A DNA stretch of 13,596 bases from the NCBI GenBank assembly GCA_964503895.1, contig CAZDCF010000028.1, positions 1 through 13,596 on the forward strand, in the 5' to 3' direction. Position numbers and translations under genes: made by a program. The DNA is from Nitronereus sp964503895. GTDB lineage: Bacteria; Nitrospirota; Nitrospiria; Nitrospirales; UBA8639. Below, piece after piece: positions 6,342-13,579 of the stretch (position 1 is its first letter; each line of letters starts with the position of its first letter). The notes beneath the pieces were generated by a model that worked only from the letters and a program-made list of their open reading frames with translations, had not been told where the DNA came from and did no database searches.

Positions 6342-7016
6342 ATGCCAGCTATCTCGTGTCAAGAAATCAGTAAGTCCTACGGACATTATCAGGTTTTACG
6401 CAGCGTCACTCTAACTGTCCACGAAGGAGAGTGTTTTTCTTTATTCGGCCCTAATGGTGCAGGTAAGACCACATTGTTAAAAATCCTAGCCACACTACAA
6501 CGACCCAGTGAAGGACATTACGAAATATTAGGCATGGACGGGCTTAAGGATAAAGAATCCATTCGGGGTCATCTCGTATTTTTAGCTCATGGGACGCACC
6601 TATATGATGATCTAAATGCCTATGAAAATTTGGAGTTTTCGCTGGCCCTGCGAGGGAACTCCCCAACCGTTCAAGATATGAAACTGGCCTTAGATCGCGT
6701 GGGCATTGGGGCCTTTGTTGAGATGAAGGTTCGGAATTATTCCGCAGGCATGAAGAAACGGTTGGCGATAGCTAGGGCAGTATTGACCAAACCAAAAGTT
6801 TTGTTATTAGACGAGCCCTTTACCGCTCTTGATACAGCCGGAACCGAGATCATGCGGGAATATATCCGGGAACGGCTGTCTGAACGCGGAGCCGTCCTCA
6901 TGGCCACACACGATTATGATAAGGCACGTCCCATTACTAGCCGAGCTGGCATACTGCGGCAAGGGTCGATCCAGGAAATCTCAATTGACACTTTGAAATC
7001 TGATGACTTTTTTTAA
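6342..7016 (+). CDS. ccmA: Heme exporter ATP-binding subunit CcmA
   Basis: CcmA is the ATPase of the CcmABCD complex; in E. coli its ATP hydrolysis releases holo-CcmE from CcmC/CcmD. The 224-residue protein has Walker A GPNGAGKTT (36-44), the signature variant YSAGMKKR (133-140) in place of LSGGQ, Walker B VLLLDEP (153-159) and the switch histidine ATHD (His190). In the Q-loop region the sequence is FLAHGTHLYDDLNAYENL, with no glutamine where E. coli CcmA has GHQPG. I recall similar LYDDL forms in other CcmA proteins, so this looks like a family variant rather than damage. It is the first gene of the operon; the stop overlaps ccmB by 14 bp. ATG 6342 has no Shine-Dalgarno sequence. Another small ABC ATPase is possible by sequence alone, but the neighbours settle it. 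Confidence 0.93.
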   Translation: MPAISCQEISKSYGHYQVLRSVTLTVHEGECFSLFGPNGAGKTTLLKILATLQRPSEGHYEILGMDGLKDKESIRGHLVFLAHGTHLYDDLNAYENLEFSLALRGNSPTVQDMKLALDRVGIGAFVEMKVRNYSAGMKKRLAIARAVLTKPKVLLLDEPFTALDTAGTEIMREYIRERLSERGAVLMATHDYDKARPITSRAGILRQGSIQEISIDTLKSDDFF

Positions 7017-7680
7017 CGTCATTCGCTGGATTGTTTGGAAGGACTTGGCAACCGAGTTGCGAAACCGGGAAACCATCTCTTCCATGCTCTTTTTCGCCCT
7101 CATTGTTATATTAATTTTTAGTTTTAGCTTTTCCATGGACCAACAGGCAGCACGAGAAGTTATTGCGGGAATTATTTGGGTGGCATTCGCGTTCACTGGC
7201 ATTATTGGTTTAGGGAAGTCGTTTTCTACTGAACTCCAGAATGATTGCCTCGAGGCTCTTCAAATGGTGCCAGAATCAAAAGGGGCAATTTACCTGGGAA
7301 AAGTGACGGCAAACTTCTTATTTATATTTATCGTCGAAATCCTTCTATTTCCAATGTTTATAATCTTTTTCAACCTGAATGTCGTTGAAGAGATTTCCTT
7401 ACTTCTGTTAATATTTTTCTTAGCCACAGTGGGCCTTTCCGCTGTGGGAACTCTCTTTTCGGCCCTGACCGTGCAAATTCGGGCTCGGGAAGTGATGCTC
7501 CCAATCTTACTACTTCCCCTGGTGGTCCCGGTTATGATCGCCGCGGTCGAAGCCACCAAAGGCGCCCTGAGTGGCGATCCCCTAACAATGTACAGTCAAT
7601 GGCTCGAGTTGCTTGCCATTTTTGACGTGATTTTTACAGTAGTATCATTTTGGATGTTTGAATTTGTGATGGATAACTAG
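7003..7680 (+). CDS. ccmB: Heme exporter membrane subunit CcmB
   Basis: CcmB is the membrane partner of CcmA in the complex that releases heme-loaded CcmE. The 225-residue product has about six hydrophobic segments. Family landmarks are the N-terminal VWKDLATELRNRE, FFALIVILIFSFSFS, WVAFAFTGIIGLGKSF, then LLPLVVPVMIAAVEATKGAL near residues 165-185. The length is normal for CcmB (about 220). It starts inside the end of ccmA (ATG 7003, 14-bp overlap), so translation is probably coupled. A 38-bp gap follows before ccmC. There is no sign of truncation or frameshift. Confidence 0.92.
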   Translation: MTFFNVIRWIVWKDLATELRNRETISSMLFFALIVILIFSFSFSMDQQAAREVIAGIIWVAFAFTGIIGLGKSFSTELQNDCLEALQMVPESKGAIYLGKVTANFLFIFIVEILLFPMFIIFFNLNVVEEISLLLLIFFLATVGLSAVGTLFSALTVQIRAREVMLPILLLPLVVPVMIAAVEATKGALSGDPLTMYSQWLELLAIFDVIFTVVSFWMFEFVMDN

Positions 7681-7718
7681 CAGATCTGATGGGAAGTTGT
7701 TAGAAAAATAACCCTGAC

Positions 7719-8447
7719 ATGGTAATTCATCGAGCTATACGAAAAGTACAACGCTTCCAAGGCTGGTTCGGAGGCGGAGCTTTCATACTGATCATAGTGG
7801 GTCTTTACATGGGACTCATTGCTTCTCCGCCGGACTACTATCAAGGGGAAGTCGTGCGGATCATGTATGTGCATGTCCCATTGGCCCATACTTCGCTTTT
7901 CGCCTACATCGTCTTATCCATTGGAAGCATCTGGTATTTGTGGAAACGTGATCCCATTGTGGATAACATGTGTCATGCCGTAGCTGCACTGGGAGCAATC
8001 TTTACCACGCTAGCCCTAGCCACCGGCATGATTTGGGGCAAACCCACATGGAATACTTGGTGGACCTGGGATGCTCGCCTGACATCCTATACAGTTATGC
8101 TACTAATACTGATCGGCTACTTAATGCTTCGGACTTTTATTGATGATACGGAAAAAGAAGCACGCTATGCCGCGGTATTGGCAATTATTGGATTGGTAGA
8201 CTTACCCATCATTCACTTTTCGGTGGAATGGTGGCGTACGCTACACCAACCTCAATCGATTTCCATGCGAGGCGTAAGCATTTCATCAGACTTGCTGGTA
8301 CCATTGCTATGCATGAGCATCGGGATGTCATTGTTATTCTCGTACATGCTTATGGTTCGCACCCAATTGCTCTATCTCGATCAATTGCTACACGCCAAAA
8401 AAGGACGACTGTTGAGTCAGTTTCACATGTCGAAATCTAATTCATGA
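7719..8447 (+). CDS. ccmC: Heme handling protein CcmC
   Basis: CcmC binds heme at the periplasmic face of the inner membrane and presents it to CcmE. The 242-residue product has about six membrane helices, as usual. The tryptophan-rich WWD motif is present as NTWWTWDARLTS (about 112-123). The two heme-ligand histidines correspond to His52 in MYVHVPLAH and His176 in WWRTLHQP, matching E. coli His60 and His184. The downstream gene begins within its stop codon (ATGA, 4-bp overlap), implying translational coupling between CcmC and the CcmE/CcmD-like fusion. No Shine-Dalgarno sequence precedes ATG 7719. Motifs separate it from CcmF and CcsA, which share the WWD core but are larger or differently arranged. 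Confidence 0.95.
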   Translation: MVIHRAIRKVQRFQGWFGGGAFILIIVGLYMGLIASPPDYYQGEVVRIMYVHVPLAHTSLFAYIVLSIGSIWYLWKRDPIVDNMCHAVAALGAIFTTLALATGMIWGKPTWNTWWTWDARLTSYTVMLLILIGYLMLRTFIDDTEKEARYAAVLAIIGLVDLPIIHFSVEWWRTLHQPQSISMRGVSISSDLLVPLLCMSIGMSLLFSYMLMVRTQLLYLDQLLHAKKGRLLSQFHMSKSNS

Positions 8448-8929
8448 CCAGCTTATATGTTCGATGGGTCGTATTATTTATTGTGGCAGTGATCCTTGGT
8501 ATTTTAATCTACGATCATTATCAGAAAAATTTGGCGGCATGGGTCCCAAGTCAAGTACAAACACAACAACCGACGCAACAAATTCGAGTCCTTGGCATGG
8601 TGCAGGGAGGTACATTGAAAGAGAACGTAAACGCTGGCCGTGCGACCTTTCAATTGGTTGAGAACGAAATAGCTATACAAGTGTACTACAAGGGTCCCAA
8701 ACCAGATAATCTTCGCGAACTCAAGACCATGATCTTGATTGGAAAGTGGAATCCCTCCGATAATATCTTTGAAGCTCGGGATATTGGATTAGTCACGAAT
8801 TATGGATTTGTAATCAGCGCCTATTTGATCAGCTTAATCCCACTAGCAATTTTTTTGTTTGCCATGAGTCGTCGAGTTGGACTTTTGTATGAAGAGATTA
8901 AGGCCTCTAAACTGTATCAGGAAGAATAA
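8444..8929 (+). CDS. CcmE-like OB-fold protein lacking the heme histidine, with CcmD-like C-terminal tail
   Basis: This 161-residue protein lies where ccmD normally lies. Residues about 6-23 form an N-terminal anchor. Residues 46-114 resemble the CcmE OB-fold and align with the true CcmE downstream: IRVLGMVQGG against VRVGGMVVEG, then an F-x-L strand, an I-x-V strand, K-G-P-K-P-D and IGKW against VEGYW. Where CcmE has its heme-binding AKHSEDY, this protein has ARDIGLVTNYGF; its only histidine is His25, next to the anchor. Residues 119-161 (YGFVISAYLISLIP..., then SRRVGLLYEEIK) look like CcmD: a conserved aromatic/SAY start, one membrane helix and a basic, coiled tail. I saw no separate ccmD. 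The simplest reading is a duplicated CcmE domain that lost heme ligation and fused to CcmD. This is by-eye similarity; a weakly conserved, unrelated OB-fold membrane protein is the alternative. Confidence 0.72.
   Translation: MTSLYVRWVVLFIVAVILGILIYDHYQKNLAAWVPSQVQTQQPTQQIRVLGMVQGGTLKENVNAGRATFQLVENEIAIQVYYKGPKPDNLRELKTMILIGKWNPSDNIFEARDIGLVTNYGFVISAYLISLIPLAIFLFAMSRRVGLLYEEIKASKLYQEE
8919..8924 (+). promoter_or_regulatory. Ribosome-binding site of ccmE
   Basis: AGGAAG lies eight bases before ATG 8933 and overlaps the end of the preceding gene. It is the clearest Shine-Dalgarno sequence in the ccm operon, where the other genes show little or none, so CcmE may be translated more strongly than its neighbours. 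Confidence 0.45.
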
Positions 8930-8932
8930 ATT

Positions 8933-9388
8933 ATGGGTTTAAAAAATAAAAAAGTTGGTCTGATTATCAGTATCTTGCTAGTAGGAGGAGCTCTGGCTTA
9001 TTTGGCTCTTGGAAATTTTGGCGAAAACCTCGTGTACTTTTTTACACCATCTGAGGTAAAAGCATTTTCTCCGGATTATTATCAGAAAAAAGTCCGCGTG
9101 GGGGGGATGGTTGTGGAAGGAAGCATGGAGACCTATTCTGACCGCTTGGGCTTAAACTTTGAATTGACGGATGGCGAAGCTACTATTCCTGTGACATTTG
9201 AGGGTATTCCTCCTGACTTGTTTAAAGAAGGGCAAGGCGCGGTAGTCGAGGGCTACTGGACCAACAAACATAAATTTCAATCTAACCTCATCATGGCCAA
9301 ACACTCCGAAGACTACATGCCTATTGAGCTCAAAAGGGCTGGCATAGAACTTCCGCGCAAGGACTTCATGAAATCCTTGATTCAGTAG
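8933..9388 (+). CDS. ccmE: Periplasmic heme chaperone CcmE
   Basis: CcmE receives heme from CcmC, binds it covalently through a histidine and delivers it to CcmF/CcmH. The 151-residue product has an N-terminal membrane anchor (about 7-26) and a periplasmic OB-fold domain with KVRVGGMVVEGS (53-64), FELTDGEATIPVTFEG (76-91) and VVEGYW. The heme-binding site is AKHSEDYMP: His124 corresponds to E. coli His130 and Tyr128 to Tyr134, giving the HxxxY type. The length is normal for the family. It follows the CcmE/CcmD-like fusion by three bases and precedes ccmF by 21 bases. All expected residues are present, so this is the functional heme carrier and the upstream paralogue is not. Confidence 0.95.
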   Translation: MGLKNKKVGLIISILLVGGALAYLALGNFGENLVYFFTPSEVKAFSPDYYQKKVRVGGMVVEGSMETYSDRLGLNFELTDGEATIPVTFEGIPPDLFKEGQGAVVEGYWTNKHKFQSNLIMAKHSEDYMPIELKRAGIELPRKDFMKSLIQ

Positions 9389-9409
9389 AACCAAGAATCA
9401 TCTTTATCT

Positions 9410-11359
9410 ATGGTTATTGAAATTGGACATTTTGCCGTTGTTATTGCCCTTGTGCTTTCTGCATTTGGGATCGCCTCATCAATTCTTGCACTCAAGACTC
9501 GAAGTGTGGACTGGGTGCGAGTCGGACGCATGTCCTTAACATTGATCTTTATTCTGCTTTCCATAGGCATGGCGTCACTTATCTATTCATTTCTCATTCG
9601 CGACTTTTCTGTTCACTACGTCGCTACAACTTCCAACTCTCAACTTCCCTTGTTTTACACGATTGCCGCAGTGTGGGGAGGCCACGAAGGTTCACTTCTG
9701 CTATGGGTCTTTATCTTATCGGCATTTAGCACCATCGCGGTCTGGCTCCACTGGCGAACCCAACCAACTATCATGCCGTATCTCATTGGCATGGAATGCC
9801 TGATCATTATGGGTTTCTTATTGTTGATCCTGTTTCTCTCTAGCCCTTTTGATCGACTCATCCCCGCTCCTCTGGATGGCAAAGACTTAAACCCATTACT
9901 TCAAGACCCCGCTATGGTCATGCATCCACCCATGCTGTACATGGGTTACGTTGGCTTTTCGATTCCCTTTTCTTTTGCCATGGCAGCATTACTCTCCGGA
10001 CGTCTAGGAGAAGAATGGATCAAAGTCACCCAACGATGGACCATTTTTGCCTGGTTGTGTCTGACCACAGGAATCTTGTTGGGCGGCTACTGGGCTTACT
10101 ACGAACTTGGCTGGGGCGGGTACTGGGGATGGGATCCGGTAGAGAATGCATCTTTTATGCCCTGGCTCGTTGGGACAGCTTTTCTCCATTCTGTGATGGT
10201 CCAAGAAAAACGGAAGATGTTTAAAGTCTGGAATCTATTCCTCATTATCGTAACGTTTTCGCTTTCCTTAATTGGTACCTTCCTCGTACGAAGTGGGGTC
10301 CTCACCTCAGTCCATACATTTGCGACTGACCCTGAACGAGGATTGTACATCCTCATTTTCGTGACTACGATCATTGGCATTGCTTTTGGTTCCTTGATGA
10401 TAAGAGCCCACAAACTCAAAAGCCAAGTCGAAATGGACTCCATGGTATCTCGTGAATCAATATTTCTCTTCAACAATTTATTTTTTTTAGTTGCCACTGC
10501 CACCGTTTTCCTTGGGACCCTTTATCCACTCATGGTAGAAACTTGGCAGGGCGCCAAAGTTACGGTTGGCCCCCCATATTACAACACCGTCTTCATGCCT
10601 ATCGCACTTGGTTTGCTCTTCCTCATGGGTGTTGGCCCTTACATTCCTTGGCGCAAGGCATCACAAGCAAGTCTCAAGAAAAACTTTTTAGTTCCGCTGG
10701 TGATTGGACTGCTTTCAACAATAACATTATTTACCTTGGGTATTCGCAGTATTTTTGCGTTGGCAGGTGCTTTTGTTGTGGGGTTTTCAGGCGCAGCTAT
10801 CTGCATTGATTTTGGAAAAATTTCCTCGCTGTATTCTCGGCGTGCATCCGTTAGTTTTATCAAAGGTTCCCTTGCGGCATTCACGTCCAACCAACGTCGC
10901 TATTCAGGACTATTAACACATGTGGGAGTTTTAGTATTGGTAATTGGCATTATTGCTTCAACTGTCTATCAAACAGAAAAGGTTGTATCGCTAAAAGTCG
11001 GTGATGAATTTATCATCGATGATTATCGAGTGAAACTCGAACGCATCCATGAAGTCCGAGGAAAAAATTGGAGCGCGCAGGAAGGTGTATTTGAAGTGTA
11101 CGAAGGCGATTTGCTCTTGACTAAATTACGACCACAGAAGCGGGTTTACGATGCAACACAAACACCCACAACCGAATCCGCGATTTACGCCAAAAATATG
11201 GGACACATCTTTCTGACCATGCCCGACGTGTCACCAGACGGAGTAGTCGTTGCCCGAGGGGTGATCAATCCTCTGATCCTTTGGGTTTGGGGCGGGGGTG
11301 GAATTATGGGGCTCGGGGTATTGCTGAATATTTTCAGACCACGAAAACGAGACGAATAG
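9410..11359 (+). CDS. ccmF: Heme lyase subunit CcmF
   Basis: CcmF is the large inner-membrane component of the System I heme ligase; it takes heme from holo-CcmE and, with CcmH, attaches it to CXXCH motifs. The 649-residue product is full length and has many membrane helices. Motifs: WGGHEGSLLLW (89-99), MHPPMLYMGYVG (171-182), and the tryptophan-rich WWD segment WGGYWGWDPVENASFMPW (235-252). Four histidines fall where E. coli CcmF has its heme ligands: His173, His260 (AFLHS), His302 (TSVHTFATDPERG) and His504 (LLTHVGV). A periplasmic domain of about 100 residues lies between the last helices, and the C-terminus is basic (FRPRKRDE). ATG 9410 has no evident ribosome-binding site. A 28-bp gap separates it from ccmG. 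Confidence 0.97.
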   Translation: MVIEIGHFAVVIALVLSAFGIASSILALKTRSVDWVRVGRMSLTLIFILLSIGMASLIYSFLIRDFSVHYVATTSNSQLPLFYTIAAVWGGHEGSLLLWVFILSAFSTIAVWLHWRTQPTIMPYLIGMECLIIMGFLLLILFLSSPFDRLIPAPLDGKDLNPLLQDPAMVMHPPMLYMGYVGFSIPFSFAMAALLSGRLGEEWIKVTQRWTIFAWLCLTTGILLGGYWAYYELGWGGYWGWDPVENASFMPWLVGTAFLHSVMVQEKRKMFKVWNLFLIIVTFSLSLIGTFLVRSGVLTSVHTFATDPERGLYILIFVTTIIGIAFGSLMIRAHKLKSQVEMDSMVSRESIFLFNNLFFLVATATVFLGTLYPLMVETWQGAKVTVGPPYYNTVFMPIALGLLFLMGVGPYIPWRKASQASLKKNFLVPLVIGLLSTITLFTLGIRSIFALAGAFVVGFSGAAICIDFGKISSLYSRRASVSFIKGSLAAFTSNQRRYSGLLTHVGVLVLVIGIIASTVYQTEKVVSLKVGDEFIIDDYRVKLERIHEVRGKNWSAQEGVFEVYEGDLLLTKLRPQKRVYDATQTPTTESAIYAKNMGHIFLTMPDVSPDGVVVARGVINPLILWVWGGGGIMGLGVLLNIFRPRKRDE

Positions 11360-11387
11360 CAGGACTAAATATTATTGTAATTTTATT

Positions 11388-11942
11388 ATGACTCGTACAA
11401 CACAAATTACTATTCTCATTGTTCTTCTGGGCTTACTCTCCTTGTTTTACCAAGGTCTATGGGGTGATCCACGGCATATTCCCCCAATTCTAGTTGGAAC
11501 TAAAGCCCCCATATTTGAAGGACCGGATGTAGAATCTGGCGAACCGCTTTCCTCTAAGAAATACCAAGGTAAAGTGATTCTTGTGAACTTCTGGGCATCT
11601 TGGTGCCAGGAGTGCAAAGTCGAGCATAATAATCTTTTGAGATTGCACGATGAATTTAAAGATCACCCAGAATTCATAATGCTTGGCATTAACTACCAAG
11701 ATGAAATGCCAAAAGCTCGTGCCTATTTAAAACAGTATGGCTCAAGCTTTCCCCATGTTCGTGATGTTAAAGGCGCGTTGGCCATTGACTTTGGCGTGTA
11801 TGGAGTTCCAGAAACGTTTGTCATCGACCAAAAAGGCGTGATTCGGCATAAATGGATTGGCCCTATTGTGGGCGATGTATATACCAATCTCATGAACAAT
11901 ATTTTAACGCCGCTATTGAATGGATCGACCCCCACAACCTAA
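11388..11942 (+). CDS. ccmG: Thioredoxin-like cytochrome c maturation protein CcmG (DsbE)
   Basis: CcmG is a membrane-anchored periplasmic thioredoxin-fold protein that keeps apocytochrome c and CcmH cysteines reduced. The 184-residue product has one N-terminal hydrophobic anchor (about 7-23), PILVGTKAPIFEGPDVESG, the active site NFWASWCQECKVEH (Cys73, Cys76) and the family-specific GVYGVPETFVIDQKGVIRHK segment with cis-Pro141. The redox motif is C-Q-E-C, whereas CcmG commonly has C-P-x-C; the Pro-less, acidic centre is notable and may shift its redox potential. Its likely electron donor is CcdA, encoded in the divergent unit. Its TAA stop directly abuts the ccmH ATG. It differs from the TlpA-like protein in this window in its anchor and motif. 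Confidence 0.93.
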   Translation: MTRTTQITILIVLLGLLSLFYQGLWGDPRHIPPILVGTKAPIFEGPDVESGEPLSSKKYQGKVILVNFWASWCQECKVEHNNLLRLHDEFKDHPEFIMLGINYQDEMPKARAYLKQYGSSFPHVRDVKGALAIDFGVYGVPETFVIDQKGVIRHKWIGPIVGDVYTNLMNNILTPLLNGSTPTT

Positions 11943-12407
11943 ATGGCACGCCTGTTCTCTATTCTACTTATCCTGTGTTTTGCATTTCCTCATTCTGGAC
12001 TAGCCAAAATTGTCGATGAAACTGAGATCGATGAAAAAGTCCGGGAAATTGCCAAAACCCTTCGGTGCACGGTTTGTCAGACCGAAAACATTTGGGAATC
12101 TGGTGCGCCTTTGGCTCACCAAATGCGAGATGCAGTTCGAGAACGTGTGATTCAAGGCCAATCGGCTGAGGAAATTCGAGAATACTTTCATAGCCGCTAC
12201 GGCGATTACATCATGATGGAGCCCCCGAAGCATGGGCTGAATTGGCTTATTTGGTTGGCCCCGTTTATCTTGCTACTAGTAGGTGGAATCCTGTTATGGC
12301 GTGAAGTAAAAAGGTGGGTCGCCCGGAGCCCCAAACCTGAAGCCAAAGTTTCTCCACCTCTTGATGAAAAGTCACAACGACGAATTCAACAAGAGCTAAA
12401 TCCCTAA
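11943..12407 (+). CDS. ccmH: Cytochrome c maturation protein CcmH
   Basis: CcmH is a periplasm-facing thiol oxidoreductase of the heme ligase that holds apocytochrome c through its CXXC pair. The 154-residue product has a signal peptide (1 to about 21, SGLA before KIVDE), the active site LRCTVCQTENIWESGAPLA (Cys42 and Cys45) in a three-helix domain ending near GDYIMMEPP (87-95), and one membrane helix (about 101-119). The cytosolic tail is basic and ends at residue 154, so this is the short form without a CcmI-like TPR domain; that domain is encoded separately by the next gene. Its ATG follows the ccmG stop with no gap. The family motif usually reads LRCxVCQNQxIADSNAPLA; here the ENIWES segment differs slightly. 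Confidence 0.95.
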   Translation: MARLFSILLILCFAFPHSGLAKIVDETEIDEKVREIAKTLRCTVCQTENIWESGAPLAHQMRDAVRERVIQGQSAEEIREYFHSRYGDYIMMEPPKHGLNWLIWLAPFILLLVGGILLWREVKRWVARSPKPEAKVSPPLDEKSQRRIQQELNP

Positions 12408-12426
12408 ACCATTCCGGCTTATTTGC

Positions 12427-13350
12427 ATGTCAATCATATTCATTATTATCTGTTTCGTTATCCTCATCGTCGTCATTGCTGCCATTTCGTCTCCGTTTTG
12501 GAAGAAGGACCCGACTACGCCTGAACTCATCAGTCAAGAAGCTGCTGCAGACCAAGAACGGGCAGATCTTTCTGTAGAACGAGAAGTACTCCGCCAATCC
12601 CTTCAAGAACTTGATGTAGAACTAGCACAGGGCCGGTTAGAACAAGAGGACTACGATCGCTTAAAGGCCACGGATGAACGACGCTTAATCGACGTTTTAG
12701 ACCGACTTGAAGCTTTAGCCGCAACTCAGACTCATGAATCATCAACAGAACAAACCAAGAAAACTGGGGCTGCATGGGGCTCAGCGATCGCTGCAAGTCT
12801 CATCGTACTTGTTCTGTCAGTCGGAATTTATAGTTTTCTCCAATGGCGGACCATTAACCGACTCGTAGATGTCCAAGCCCAGATGACGACTCAACAAGCT
12901 CCCGACCCACGAGAAATGGTTGCCAGGCTCGAAGCTCGCCTCAAGGAAAATCCCGATGATGTCCAAGGTCAAATGATGGCGGGCCGATCCTACATGGCTT
13001 TGAACCGTGTCGACGATGCAAAAAAAGCTTATGAGAAGGTTTTGGAGTTAGACGCCCGAAACCATGAAGCTCACTACAACTTGGGCATTACTATGATTGA
13101 AGAACGGAAATTCGACGATCCAAAAATCTTTGAAGCCGCGCTCAAACATTTCGATGTAGTTTTAGTCGATCTGCCCAATCAACCAGGCGTTAATTGGTAC
13201 AAAGGGTTGGCCCTGTGGTACTTGAAACGACATCGAGAAACCGAAGAATTCTGGGGCACCGCCTACAAAAACCTCAAGCCCGATAGCCAGGACGCCGAAT
13301 TTGTCAAACAAGCCCTTGTTAAACTTCGGGAAGGAGAAACACCGTTCTAA
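12427..13350 (+). CDS. ccmI: Apocytochrome c chaperone CcmI (CycH) with TPR domain
   Basis: CcmI recognises the C-terminus of apocytochrome c and hands it to the CcmF/CcmH ligase. The 307-residue product has two membrane helices (about 3-22 and 118-138). The cytosolic loop between them carries the CcmI signature VLRQSLQELDVELAQGRLEQEDYDRLK, with a leucine-zipper-like coiled coil. A periplasmic domain follows with about two TPR units: PREMVARLEARLKENPDDVQGQMMAGRSYM, then the RVDDAKKAYEKVLELDARNHEAHYNLG unit (segments within residues 161-220), and a less regular helical region to the end. The TPR domain is shorter than in many proteobacterial CcmI proteins, which run to about 400 residues. It is the last gene of the operon, 19 bp after ccmH. 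No clear ribosome-binding site precedes ATG 12427. Confidence 0.9.
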   Translation: MSIIFIIICFVILIVVIAAISSPFWKKDPTTPELISQEAAADQERADLSVEREVLRQSLQELDVELAQGRLEQEDYDRLKATDERRLIDVLDRLEALAATQTHESSTEQTKKTGAAWGSAIAASLIVLVLSVGIYSFLQWRTINRLVDVQAQMTTQQAPDPREMVARLEARLKENPDDVQGQMMAGRSYMALNRVDDAKKAYEKVLELDARNHEAHYNLGITMIEERKFDDPKIFEAALKHFDVVLVDLPNQPGVNWYKGLALWYLKRHRETEEFWGTAYKNLKPDSQDAEFVKQALVKLREGETPF

Positions 13351-13579
13351 AAAATACCCACTCCTTTGTTTTTAAATACTAAATAAAAAATGAAATCGTT
13401 TTTTCTTTTCTTATCACAGAAATTTACCTCTAAACGTTCCTAAAACAGAATCTAAAGGACAAGCGGGCTATTGATTCGACGTCTCTCTAATAATGGGAGA
13501 GTAAAAATTATCCCATTGAGGATTTGAATGGAACTCAAGAAAACACGCTAAATTCTTATGGGAAAGCTACTGCAAAAGT
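13351..13579. other. Spacer between ccmI and a converging tRNA
   Basis: This 229-bp spacer is AT-rich. After the ccmI stop, A-rich and T-rich runs (about 13373-13425) could weakly pair (TTTTTA with TAAAAA) ahead of a T-rich stretch, but this is not a standard terminator. At 13483-13517 two overlapping hairpins are possible: CTCTC (13483-13487) with GAGAG (13497-13501), or AATGGGA (13492-13498) with TCCCATT (13511-13517). They cannot form together. No gene is supported; open frames here are under 20 codons. Confidence 0.4.

Noticed and set aside
10099..10503. Minus-strand 134-codon open frame within ccmF
   Set aside because: It is antisense to a highly conserved part of CcmF and its translation looks like a low-quality shadow frame, with no recognisable motif.
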